NCBI GenBank assembly: GCA_026874595.1
Contig: CM049309.1
Span: forward strand, 91,536,723 to 91,600,722
DNA: 64,000 nucleotides
Direction of reading: 5' to 3'
DNA from: Sipunculus nudus
Taxonomy: Eukaryota > Annelida > Sipuncula > Golfingiida > Sipunculidae
Part shown: positions 1 to 12,718 of the stretch, piece after piece
Numbering within the stretch: the first letter of the stretch is position 1
Layout: each line of letters begins with the position of its first letter
Made by a program: the position numbers and the translations under genes
Notes under the pieces: model-generated
Told to the model about the DNA's origin: nothing
Databases searched by the model: none
Seen by the model: only the letters and a program-made list of their open reading frames with translations

Positions 1-496
1 CTTCACATATGCCTCACCCACCCATTCACGTACAACTGATTGAGTTTGATGTCTAACTCAAGCTCACACACCTCCCCTGCTCATTTTAACACTTGCATAA
101 TACACCCCATATCATTATGCTCCCATGCGAGGGGATGCTCCGCTTTGCGGTGCCCTTGTTGAATTTTTTTCTTGAGGCTCTATTGCTGTCACTTGCTTTG
201 TCAACATGCAGGTTGGCCATTCCTGGTCACTGGTAGTCAGCTATGCCAGGGTTTCTTATTTGTTTCAGTCACTGGGGGAGATCTGTGCTGTGACAGGTGT
301 ACGGTTATTCTCATATCACCACACCATACTGTCCACACCCCCCCCCCCAACCCAACCAAGTGTTATGCAGTAATTGTTATTGTTTTCTCTGTATCTCCTT
401 AATTGTAATGCTGTTTCCACTCCAATATACAAAACTTTCCTTGAAAAAGTAATTCAAGGTGTAATCAAGAAGATGCCATGTTGTGTTAATGTAGCA

Positions 497-1380
497 TTTT
501 TAGCTCAGCTGACTATAAGTCATCTGAGCTATAGTCATGGTCCATTGTCCGTCGTCCATCCGGCCGTCCGTTCTGCCTGCCGTCAATTTACAGGGCACGT
601 TTTGAAACCGTTGGACCTATGAATCCCAAAATTTTACATATAGTTAGATGTCCCCAAAATCTCCTACCATACCAAAAATTTGGTCACTAGGACTTCCTTT
701 CTTTGAAATATTAAGGAAAAACCTCAGTTTTCCATAAAAAAGCCATTGTTACACTTCAAGGCTGCCTAATATCGAAACCATTGCTCTGATTTTGATCATA
801 TTTAGTATTCATATTTTCCATATATTTTCTATTAACATAACAAAAATTAGGTCAGTATTGAATATTATTTTGAAGTTATTGGCCCAAATATAATGCAATT
901 TTTAAAAATCAGCAAATATATTTACTCACTTAACATGAGAATTGCTTTAATTTTTAGCTCATCTGAGCTATAGTCGTGGTCTTTGTCCGTCGTCTGTCCG
1001 GCCGTCCAGCCATTAACAGGGCACTTTTTAAAACTGTTGGACCTACGAATCCAAAATTCTGCATACCATTAGATGTCCCCAAAATCTCCCACCATACCGA
1101 AAATTGGGTCATTAGAACTTCGTTCTTTTGAGATATTAAGAAAAAACCTCCGTTTTCCATGAAAAAGCCATTGTTACACTTCAAGGCTGCCTAATATAAA
1201 AACCACTGATCAGTTTTTGATCTTATTTAGTATTCATACTTTTCCATACATTTTCTGTGCACATACCAAAAATTAGGTCAGTATTGGGTATTATTTTGAA
1301 GTTATAGGCCCAAATATAATGCAATTTTTTAAAAATCAGGAAATATATTTACTCACTTAACATGAGAATTGCTGAAGCTG
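497..1380 (+). repeat. TTTTTAGCTC-family element, two tandem copies (~450 bp each)
   Basis: Copies begin at 497 and 951 with TTTTTAGCTCA and share GTCCGTCGTC, CCCCAAAATCTCC.ACCATACC and AAAAACCTC.GTTTTCCAT. Both contain inverted GAGCTATAG/CTATAGCTC-type ends. This repeat style is frequent in bivalve genomes. Confidence 0.75.
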
Positions 1381-2788
1381 GAGACTTTTTCAGGAATATA
1401 ACTTTATTTAATCAAGATTCAATTGTTTACCCAAAATTAGATCTGAATTTTGCAAATTTTTCAAGTTATAAGCATAAATAAAAAATCAATACCTTAAATT
1501 TTGTCCAAAATTGGCAGTGGCACGTTTTTTCCCTGTAAGCACTGTTGATTTAATTTTCACAGCATATATACATAAGGATTTAATCTTTTAAAATCTGAAA
1601 TTTCAAAGAAATTGTTTGAAAATAGTAGCTTTTATTCAAGTTTTCATACACCATGTCAAGTGTTGTTTACATCTGGCCCACCTAGTAGTACAGCCTTCAC
1701 TTGCATTATGTAACCCACCCCAGACAGCTTACCTTTGCCCAGCTTGGCCACTACTAGCAGTCTTCCCCTCTGCCCTGCACTCACAACCCCCCCCCCCCCA
1801 CCTGCTGGTGCATAAACTTAATGAATGTTATAATTTTCCGTTTTTGATTCATTCTTATTCTAGGCTATGCTACATTTTAGAGTTTGTATTGTACCACCAG
1901 GGTTCACCGATTTAAGTGCACATTTAATTTTGTCCACGAAAGTGGTGCATTGCTATATGAAAATGTGGATGTTCATCAGGTAAGTAATTCTTTACTTTAA
2001 AAGAGTAAAAAAAAAAAAGGTGTGAAATTGACTTTTAATTCCAGTAAAAAATTATAGCTGAGATAGTAATTAGCACAATGATGTTGTTGGTCCCACATTC
2101 AACTAACAGTGTATACTTTATTTGAATAGATGGTTTTATTTTATCAAATTTACTGAATATTTTATTTTGGTGAATAAAATTAAGCATGTACTTAAAAGTC
2201 CAATGTACAAAACTTTTCAATAGTGATTCAAGGAATAATCTTGAAGATGTCATGTTGTGGCATTATTTTCTTTTAAATTCTGTTTAAACATTTGTGATTT
2301 AAAAATAATAAAATATATATGTGTATGCATAATATGACCTGATATGAGCTACACTCTGGATAAATAATGATTGCAACTTAAAATTATGATATTTTATATA
2401 TTTTCAGATTTGTTTTATTACAAATTTATAAAACTTGTAAATAGAAAAAAATGAATCTGATAAAAACTATAAATGGAAAAAGTTGATATGCAAAAAAAAT
2501 AGGCTTAAATATAAACTTAAATGCATTATTCCCTTGAAAGTGGAATAGGGGTTTTAGTCCATTCTGTCCACTTGCCTGTCCATCTGTAAATTTTTAATAT
2601 GCATTACAGTGTCTCAAAACTTTTACTGTTTTTCTTCATGACAGTCTTGTCAGAGTATTAGTTTTGCAATCATATATTTAGAACCTTACTATAACCAAGT
2701 AGAAGGGCCTCTTCTCATATGCTTGTATATATGAAAAACATTACAATAGAATATTTAGCATATTTGCATTTGCAAAAATTTCAAACTT
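1381..2788. other. Gene-free repeat-derived stretch
   Basis: About 1440-1610 is an inverted, uninterrupted copy of the repeat that hosts the PHD element near 47400/49300. About 2195-2265 matches 425-495. The rest is AT-rich with no coding signal. Confidence 0.5.
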
Positions 2789-3069
2789 CAGCTGAGCGCC
2801 GTGACCCATGGGTCCCTTGTTAAAGAAATTAATTTTCTTTTAAATGATTTTAACAAATTAAGATATAATTAAACCCATCAGTATGCATAAATTTATAAAA
2901 TATGAAGCAAATTATGGATTACTAAAGGCCCAATTTAAAATTGTAAAATCTGAATCAAGTATTATTGTATCTCCAGACAAAGTCGGGGGATACTATGTTT
3001 TCATACCGGTCCCACCACTGTGGCCACTGCTGCAGCATATAAATGTTGGCACGATTACTCAAAAAATAT

Positions 3070-4480
3070 TTCACAGATCTTTACCAAACTTGGTATATGC
3101 ATAGATATGGGTGAGAGGACGAAGCCTATTTAAAATGAGGTCATGACCTTTACTAGGAGAGTGTCCTTGACCTTAAATAGATCCAATTTTGGGGAAATCA
3201 CACAAATTCTTAAATATCTTAAGAAATCTTGCATGGATTGATCCCAAAATCAAGTCGATCAAAGATCATGGATAGGGTTGTCATGTTCCAGAAGCTGGTG
3301 GCCTATTATTCTTCACTTGTTTTCGTGCCTTTTAATACCCCAAAAATTGCCACTTGACAGTACTGTGAGCATCATAAGTCAAAAACTAATGGACAGATTT
3401 CTTTTATATTATGCATATACATAGATATGGGTTATCGGATGATGTTTATTTAAATTGGGGTCATGACCTTTCCTATGAGAGTGGCCTTGACCTTGAATAT
3501 TGCCATGTATGGTGAAAATCACACAAAATCATTAATATCTCAATAAGGGATGCATGGATTGGTCAAAAAATCAACTTGACCAAAGATCTTGGATAGTATT
3601 GTCATGTACTGGAAACTGGTGGCACCACATGTTATTCTTTTACTTGTTTTCGTGCCGTTTAATACCGCCATCATTGCCACTTAAAAGTACTGTGAGCATT
3701 ATAAGTCAAAAACTAATGGACAGATTTCTTTCATATTATGCAATTACAAAGACATGGGTTATGGGATGATGCATATAAAAATTGGGGTCATGACCTTACC
3801 TATTAGAGTGGCCTTGACCTTGAATATTGCCATATATGGTGAAAATTACACAAAATCATTAATATCTAAAAAAGGGATGCATGGATTGGTACAAAAATCA
3901 ACTTGATCGCAGGTCATGGATAGTATTTTCATGTACCAGAAACAGGTGGCGGCCTGTTATTCTTTTACTTGTTTTCTACCTTTTAATACCCCCATCATTG
4001 CCACTTAACAGTACTGTGAGCTTTATAAGTAGAAAACTAATGGACAGATTTCTTTCATATTATGCAAATACATAGACATGGGTTATGGGATGGTGTTTAT
4101 TTAATTTGGGGTCATGACCTTTCCTATGAGAGTGGCCTTGACCTTGAATATTGCCATATATGGTGAAAATTACACAAAACCATTAATATCTCAATAAGGG
4201 ATGCATGGATTGGTCAAAAAATCAACTTGACCGAAGATCTTGGATAGTGTTGTCATGTTCCGGAAACTGGTAGCGCCCATGTTATTCTTTTACTTGTTTT
4301 CGTGCCATTTAATACCCCCATCATTGCCACTTAACAGTACTGTGAGCATTATAAGTGAAAAACTACTGGACAGATTTCTTTCATATTATGCATATACATA
4401 GACATGAATAAGGGTATGATGTATATTGAAATTGGGGTCATGATCTTTTCTATGAGAGTGACCTTTTCTATGAGAGTGGT
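3070..4480. repeat. ~325-bp tandem repeat, four units
   Basis: The marker TCATGACCTT starts at 3141, 3461, 3788 and 4112 (last form at 4438), spacing 320-327 bp. Each unit has GTGGCCTTGACCTTGAATAT and CTAATGGACAGATTTCTTT. Confidence 0.85.
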
Positions 4481-4499
4481 CTGATATTATTTGTTTATG

Positions 4500-7280
4500 A
4501 AGATGGGGGGCCTATTCTTAAAGGAGGGGGGGGGATTAATTGTCTGGGGATACTATGGCACCTGCAGTGCCAAGAAATATCTAGTTTTCTTATATATTAA
4601 TTGTTTTGCAAATTTAAAAGATATATTATTGTTGTAAAAATATACATTTGTATGCATGATGTGGTGTTATCTGATTGAGATAATGATGATGCAATTAAGA
4701 ATTATGAATAAACTTTTATATAGATATATAGATTAAATTGGAAATATATTTAAATATAAACTTAAAATAACAAAAAAAATGATTTTATAATAAAACAAGG
4801 ATCTAATTCAAACATTTGTTCATTATTTTCCTGCCACAGCAGAATTGGAGATCAGGCTTTGTTTGCCCTGTATGTATATGCAGAAGTGTTGTTAATCCAA
4901 CCATTCCCTCCCCCTTGCTGCCATTGATTCCTTTGCACCTGTGCACTGGAACATTAGTTTTCAGTTGAAAATGTGTAAAATCTATTGGAAACAAAAATAA
5001 TTGGATCAGAAAAAATTAAGATCTGATTGAAACATATTCCTTCCTCAGGAGAATGGATCAAAAAGTGATCAGCTCTGTCTGTCCATCATCTCTCCGTTAT
5101 CCTTAAATATATATTATTTATGAAATTTTTCCTATAAGCTCTGTTGAAATAACTTTCATATGCTGTATGTGTATGGATTTAAGCTATTAAAGTCTGAAAT
5201 TCGAAAGCAACTTATATTTAAATTGAGTAATATTGCATATGTTAAACTTTAATCCCATCATTCCACCAATGATAAACTGTCATCAGTTTATCAAAAAGCC
5301 AACCAATGATCATTGTATAAATATACATCTTATGGTCACAAACTGCTCACATGCTTCCAATTTTAACATTAGGAAATGCATGGTTTGGCCACAAAATATT
5401 ATTTGAAACAATTTCTTACTTATCAATATAAACCAATTATATCAACCTATATTACCTATTCCTCCAAGACTTTATCTCCAAATGATATTATTTTAGATGT
5501 TTTACCTTCAAGGTCAACCTCAGCTGAGCACAGTGACCCATGGGTCCCTTGTTGTACAGGGTCGTCGGTCATCTGTACATTAACAATTAATTACATTGAC
5601 TGGAGCAAAGTATTGTGCAAATGTTGAAATACTGGAATGTGTGAACAACTTATTATTTGTCCATTCACGACAGTGAAAAAGTGCTTTTTTCAAAAAATGA
5701 TAGCTCATAAAGGAGACATTTTGCATTGCTGAAATTTTGTACACTTGCAGTTTAGGGGAAGTTCTAAAACACCTAAAATTTTCAAGTCTGTACAAGGTGT
5801 CCCACATTGGATTTCAGGGCTCCAAACATTGGTCCATTTAAATTTTCTTCGTCATCTTGGCCTTTCCTGTGAATGAAGTATTCAGTGAATCTGTCAATTT
5901 ATTTCAGTTTTATCCTGTATATATCCCATATACTGCATTGAGGAAGTTTGAAGATCATAGCATGAAAAAATTTGGCTGTACAGACCTTTGAATATTAGAA
6001 AACATGTTGCGTTTTGATTTTTTTTTGGCGTTTTAACAGGGCCATAAAATCTGAATCCTCCATTTTTGCCAGATTTTAACTTATTATATCTAATTTACAA
6101 CTACTAGGTAGTGTTTCTGTCAAATTACAGAGTTCTAGCATCATTATTAATGAAGTTATGAGCTCCTCAAATCAGGGGAAAATAATATATGACGCTCAGC
6201 CGTTTATAACCCTCTTCCCTTTTAGGGGCCAAAAACAGAGTTTTCACAAAATTACAAAACAAACATCACAGAAGTTTATCATACATATCACAGTATTAAA
6301 ATAAAAAAATTGAAGGAAATCTGAGATGGTGATGCGGGGAGCCCTCCAGGTTGTTGGCATGGAATGACCCAAATGGAAGAAACCATGGTTTCTTGCCAAG
6401 TGTTGGTATATGCTGCTAAAGATAGGGGCCTATTCTTAAAGGGGGGGATTACTGTGTCTGGGGATACAATGGCACCTGCGGTGCCAAGAAATATCTAGTT
6501 TTCTATGTTCATACATCTTGGATTTCTTTCTCATACATGACTAGTGGCGCTCCTGACAATTACTTTTGCCTTAAGTGAATCCATGCATTATCTCATGAGT
6601 GGTTTGATATATATATATAAATATGAGCCTGAAATTATACTTGTCCATGGATCTTGGTTATCAAGTTTGGTGCACCATATGGGATTGTTTTTTGCATGTC
6701 CTCCATCACATCAGGAGTGTTAGGATGTATTGGCCGGTAATGTGACATGTCCATAGATCTTTGACAGCTTTTTCTTGTACTCTAGAATTGTGATGCCACT
6801 TTTTTGTGTGTGTTGTCCATCTGAGATTTCTTAGTGAAAATCACATGTATCTGAATTTCATTCATGTTAGTTACCAGTCTCCACAGAACTTGACATTTGG
6901 CACAACCTATGTAGCATGTCAGTAGATAGGAACAAGATCTATTTCAAAGTTTGTTTTGCCAGCAATGCCAGGAACTTTAAGGGCTCTAACCACAGGAGAC
7001 ATTCCATGCATCACATGTTCCCTACCTGTGTGATTTTGGTGGATACTAAAATTTCTTTTCATCTGCCCATATTTTACTTTTAAACCAGTAAATTTGTCAG
7101 TAAAATGTGGGCTGAGTAACAGAAATACAGAAATATAACACTGGAAGATAATAATTGTATCTGCCAAAACAAAGTTCTTTTCCCCGAAACTCCTCTGAGA
7201 CCCTTTGACCGATCTTTCCAAAACCAAGGATAGTTATTTGTTCACCTGTGTAGTTGCACCTAACAAAGACAGGTGGCACC
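4500..7280. other. No gene; dispersed repeat fragments
   Basis: Near-identical 65-bp segments (GGGGATAC(T/A)ATGGCACCTGC, AAGAAATATCTAGTTTTCT) occur at 4545-4590 and 6450-6505. The region 5240-5552 is an inverted copy of 46267-46510. Other sequence is AT-rich without conserved frames. Confidence 0.5.
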
Positions 7281-7542
7281 ACCTGCAGTCCTTATAGTGC
7301 AGTATGAATCAGGGTTTTTTTAAATAACAGCCCATATATCAGGAGTGGTTCAATGTATTGAGCTGAAATATTGCATGTCCATAGATCTTGGATCTCTCCA
7401 TCTGGTAGTTGAGAGACTGGTGCCGCCACCTGCAATAATTTAAGCATGGCGATTGTGTTTTTGTAGCCTCCATCCGTAAGTTTGCTTCAGGTAAAAATTT
7501 CTCCGGAGTGGTTCAGTGTAATGGTCTGATATTTGGCATGTA

Positions 7543-9798
7543 CAATGGGACCCCACAATTACGACCACCCTTGGGACTGAGCAAAGTGGTCTTAATTTGG
7601 GGGTGGTCGTATTTGTGAAACTCTTACCTTTGGCGCTTATAGAACGCCATAATGTGTATCAGTGTGTATCTATTGCATATCTTTAATGTGATTTATAACA
7701 TAACTAGCTGATAAACCCAGTATACCGGGCTTATTACCGGGGATGGGGAGATATATTAACTGAGACGTGGAATGTTGGCTCCTTTTTTTATTCCAAAAGT
7801 TAACAGAAAATATAGGTTTTCAGTGGGAAACTGTCTCAATAAGATATATATAAATATTTTTCACATTTATTTTGTGGGGCTGTGCTCGTGGCAAGAAATT
7901 CATACCCCGGTATGTTTACCTTGAAGACCTGGTCAGTGATGATGTTTACATTGCGAACCTGAATGAGACGCGAGGGCATTCAGATTTTCGGTGATATTTG
8001 ACTGTATTCTATCGTTTGACATATAAAGATTAAGTTGATGTGAGGAACACATGAAAGATTTATTAAATGTACGTTGCAAGGAAACTGTTCCTGAAGAAAG
8101 AAACAGAAATATGCATACCTCGTAAGTAGCTGAAGCGTACCGAATGGGACTCCATGCAGAGGTTCCGTATACCATTTTCATCCATTGCAACCTTTTTCTT
8201 TCATCGTATCAGACTGAAACCCCAGACAATACTCCACCACACCCCACCTCACCCCACCCCATGTCTGTTCCTGAAATTGGGACCTTGAATTAGGTTTTGT
8301 CATGAATCCTCCTGAGTTTGACTCTCCATTTCATAAGGCGAGAAGCATGTGTTTTTCTTTTTTACTGACCAGGCACGTGGGTTAGAGCCTTGTGTAAATG
8401 TAAGGCCCGACAGGCTCAAATCCCTCACTGAAAGCAAGCGATATTCATATCAACAATAGAAGTGTCTGAGGTTAAAAAACCACGAAGCATGTGTTCCGGT
8501 CATTGCCAAGACAATTGGGTGGTGCTCGGTCTAACCTCTGTGCAAGTTTGTAAAAACAGAAAAATCACAAAAAATTAAATGTACATGAAAAATTATTTAT
8601 TCTCATATCACCTATGTCACTGCTGGGATAATAACCATAAAAATGATGTATGGCACAGTATTGTACACAATGCAGTTTTAGAGAACATTGCGAACAGATG
8701 TGAACCGAATTCCTTTTATAAGTATTAGATATTATACTTAGCTGAGGACCTTTATGATTTTTTTGTGTGTTTAGTTGAAAAGAAAACAAAATTGTTTCAT
8801 ATATTTATTCATAATAAAAATTAATATACATGTACACATACGTAGTGACTGATGATTAACCCATAATTACACTAGAGGCAATACGAAGACAACCTACTGA
8901 ATACATATTGAACATAATGTGCAGCGTCATATATTTAGCCTTTCGCTTGAGTTTATAGGCCTATTGCATGCACTTGAGTTTTACCGATGCTAAGCAAGTT
9001 GGCACTGACTGCATTCTGGTGATACTGCCTTGATTAACGCCACTTTCTCCTTCAAGAAGAGCTCTTTCCGAGGCATGGTCGCACAACAGCAAGCAATTTA
9101 AACGCACACTGAACCAGTAGAGAAATAAACTGACAGCAATCTATCTGATATAAGACAAGAAAATGTGTGGAATTTGCCCCCATGCAAGCTTTATTTATAC
9201 ATTTTGCAGACTGCTCAATATTCAGTGCTAGTAAGGTATGAGCACATTTAGGATTAAATAGGTCGTTCATTTGACAAATGCAGATCGAACAACATGTGAC
9301 ATGTAGAAATATTAAGCTCTCACCCCTGCACTTAGCTGTAGCCTAATACAGGTGATAACTGAGGGGCAATTAGCATCACTTGCCCAAGACCCCAGGGCAG
9401 TTAGCCAGGCAGACCGGCTCATTAAGTAACCATGCTAATGGTTACCCTCTTTGATCTATAACTTACGCCTCAGTGAGTCTCAGCATGGGCAGGACCAGAT
9501 TAATACTCAGATTAGGAAATCTTTTCACCCTCTTTGATCTTTTTTTAAGGCTTCTGTGACAAGGCGCCGCCATTGACTCCTGACAAATGTTATTTCAGTA
9601 CTTCTTGGGGGTGGTCGCATTAGCGGGTCGCAGTAGCGCTAGGCCAGGAAATCTGTTCGTAATTCTGGATTCAGGGGTGGTCGTAATTTTGAGTCACTTA
9701 TAAACATAAATAAACTAATAAAAATTCGGGACCAAGCAAAGTAGTTGTAATTGTGGGGTGGTCACAATTGTGGGTGGTTGCAAGGTGGGGTTCCACTG
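7543..9798. mobile_element. pogo/Tigger-like non-autonomous DNA element, 2.26 kb
   Basis: Ends CAATGGGACCCCAC and GTGGGGTTCCACTG, with TA on both sides (7541-7542, 9799-9800). The subterminal GACCACCC/GGGTGGTC text is inverted. It sits in a tandem repeat: removing it restores GGCATGTACATCCATCTTGG, as in the sister copy near 10624. No transposase frame is visible. It contains a possible tRNA-like SINE fragment near 8360-8450. Confidence 0.7.
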
Positions 9799-9869
9799 TA
9801 CATCCATCTTGGAGAGTTTTCTCATAAACAAGACATGTGGGGCCACCTAACTTACTGTTATCATAGTAA

Positions 9870-10640
9870 AAATTAATGTCCTTTTCTCAGGAGTGATTTG
9901 CCGTATTGGCCTGAAATTGTGCCTGTCCATAGATCTTGGATACCTCCATCTCGCATTCAAGACTGATGGTGCCATCTGCAATCGTTTTCATGTGGTGTCC
10001 ATCTTTACATTTGCTTTAGGTGAGAATTGCTCATATCTCAGGAGTGGTTCAATTTATGGGTCTGAAATTAGGCATGTACAAACATTTGGGAGTCTCTTAA
10101 ACCAGACAGATAGCGCCAACTGACCCCTTGTTTTCATAGAAAAAATATTAGAAAAAGCCCTTTTCACAGGAGTGATTTGCTGTATTTGCTTGAAATTCTG
10201 CTTGTCCATAGATCTTTTCCATACCTTCATCTCAAATTCAAGACTGATGGTGTCATCTGCAGTCATTTTTGTGTGGTGTCCATCTGTATGTTTGCATTAC
10301 GTGAAAATTGCTTATATCTCAGAAGTGGTTCAATGTATTGGTCTGAAATTTGGCATGTACAAAAATTTTGGAGTGTTTTCTCATAAACCAGACAGGTAGC
10401 ACCACCATAGCATAAATATTAGAAAAAGCCCTTTTCACAGGAGTGATTTGCTGTATTTGCCTGAAATTGTGCATATCCATAGATCTTAGATACCTCCCTC
10501 TTGTAGTTGCGAGACTGGTGCCACCATCTATAGTTGTTTTTAAGTGGCATCCATCTATCTATTTGCTTTGGGTAAAAAACGCTCATATCTGAGTAGTGGA
10601 TGGATGTGTTGGCCTGAAATTTTGGCATGTTTATCCATCT
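9870..10640. repeat. ~270-bp tandem repeat, about three units
   Basis: Recurring text: CAGGAGTGATTTGC.GTATT, CCATAGATCTT, CAGGAGTGGTTCAAT and GGCATGTACAAA, at about 9890, 10168 and 10438. The same family is present at 7290-7540 and continues across the pogo-like insertion. Confidence 0.75.
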
Positions 10641-12715
10641 TGGATAGCTTTATTGTAGACAAGCTGAAAAAAGATGTTAAGGTTTGAATCAGTAACTTTC
10701 ATGTATGTAGGTATAGGAGTGGAGCATCCAAAGCAAATGAGGAATAATCACATATCTGATGTATTAAACTGTCAGTCTGGTCAGCATATAAATCAGTTGG
10801 ATGGTCGTGTGACCTTTGAACTGGTAACGTTGTAATCAAAATGGTTCTTCTCCTATTGTAAGGAAACCATAAGTGAAAGATGAAACTCAATCTTTTAAAA
10901 GATGTGGGTCCTGTGACTTTCACATGGGCCCTGAAATCAAAGGGATTTTTACATTGGTGGTGGGCCATTAATAAATCAAGTTTAAAGCCATTCTCTCGAC
11001 CCAAACTTGTTATTATTCATAAACTAATTTGTGCACGGATGGGCCCTGTGACCTTGACCTTCAATCCTGTGACCCTAACTCAAAACAAGTAACCCATGGG
11101 TCATGACGCTCAGCTGACTAGGAAGACATTCACAAAATAAATTTAATCATCAGAGTGCTAAATTTGTAGGTGGTATTCCCATTCAACTGTAGCAACTAAA
11201 GTTGTTCAAATCAACCAGAAGAAAAAGTTTCATGATAACATGTCCAGCCATTCCAATGAAATCTAGCCTTTTTGTATGCTGTCAGCTGAGCTAAAATTGA
11301 CCATGCATATTTTTGAAGGACATCCCTGGATGTTGAGACAGAAGATTCTAGGTCCAACAGGATGTTTTGTACCCTGTCTGACTCTGTGCTTAAAATGTTT
11401 TTGGCCAGTTATATAGGTCACCATGACCTAATTTCAGCTTTCCTTGGAGATTGCTCAAGACTTCTCTGTATATTACATTTGAACATTCTGGGCTAGCAGA
11501 TACTATTTTTTGCCCATCTGATTTTCAGTGTGCTAATAATCATGTTTTTTTGGCCCATAGTTCACAGAATATAGGTTGCCATGATGGACAAAGACCACTA
11601 TAGCTCAGATGACTTCAATCATCTGAGCTAAAAAGTCTCTATCAGAACTCCTGGCCAAATCTGTTGGCTTCTAGCCTCAGATGTATATAGGGGGACGCCA
11701 TGGAAAGTATTCCAGCAAGGTCAAGGCCATGGCAGGTCAACTGCACATCTGTTGTGCACTTTGCAAGAGTAAAACAATGTATTTTATGTTCAGATACTGC
11801 CAATCCTCACATATTCTACCTTTAAAGCTATAAGAAAACAATGATCCAGGAAACAGAGGGGAAAATCCCATGTATACTGATCTGGACTGCTTGAGGATAC
11901 AGTTCATGCCAGGTCGTCCACCCTGAGTGGGCAATGTAGGGGGCATTTGTTACAAACTGAACTTTCCAATTAAATAACTGTCAGAACCTGTAAAGTTTAT
12001 GCTTAGCAATATTTCAAGCCCATATAATACATATGATTCTGTCAAATCAATCTATTTTTTGTGGAAACTGTGACCTTTTGTTGAACTAGTCAGTAGAAAT
12101 GGCAACCCGGTGGATTTCAGGCAAACTTCTCCAAAATTGGGGGAGTATCATTGTGCCATACATACTTGTAGGCAAGAAGCAAATGGATTCGGCCGAGAAG
12201 TTACAAATGAAAAAGTCTCTTTTTCTATTGGCATGAGACATGAGGGAGTTGGAAGGTTTCTGATAAAAAGTTTAGGTTAAAATGCATCCACAATCTTTTA
12301 AAGAAGCGAGTCCTGTGACCTTGACCTTTGGATCCCAAAATCAATAGGGTTCTTACTTTTGTGGTGGGGTAATCATCTGGAAATAAATTTGTGGATGGCC
12401 AGACAGATGGGGATGCTGATTACTGTAGGGCACCCGCTGATTCAAGCTCAATGGGGCTTAACAGGGATTTCTGAAGACTGAAGCTCTGAATAAGTACAGA
12501 TACATATCCTGGAAGGAAAACCTGAATCATGAGAACTAGACTGTTAGACATAAAAAAAAACATGCACAATTCAAAAGTATTCCAATCAATTATCATATCT
12601 AATGATATAAGCAGTCATTTTACCAAGTTTTGATGTTATTGTTTGATACTTTCAAAACAAGTGTAGTTAAGTCATCACTCTGAGTGGCCAAGACTGAATC
12701 AAAGTCAGAGCCCTT
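10641..12715. other. No gene; dispersed repeats
   Basis: Related segments at 10870-11060 and 12285-12460 share CAATCTTTTAAA...GTCCTGTGAC. A TTTTTAGCTC-type end in inverted orientation is at 11585-11634 (ATAGCTCAGATGACTTCAATCATCTGAGCTAAAAA, split here as ATAGCTCAGATGACTTC / AATCATCTGAGCTAAAAA). Confidence 0.5.
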
Positions 12716-12718
12716 AAT

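Noticed and set aside
8360-8450. Possible tRNA gene or tRNA-derived SINE
   Set aside because: GGCTCAAATCC resembles a B box and GGTTAGAGCC weakly resembles an A box, but no cloverleaf can be drawn. Noted only as a possible SINE scrap inside the pogo-like element.
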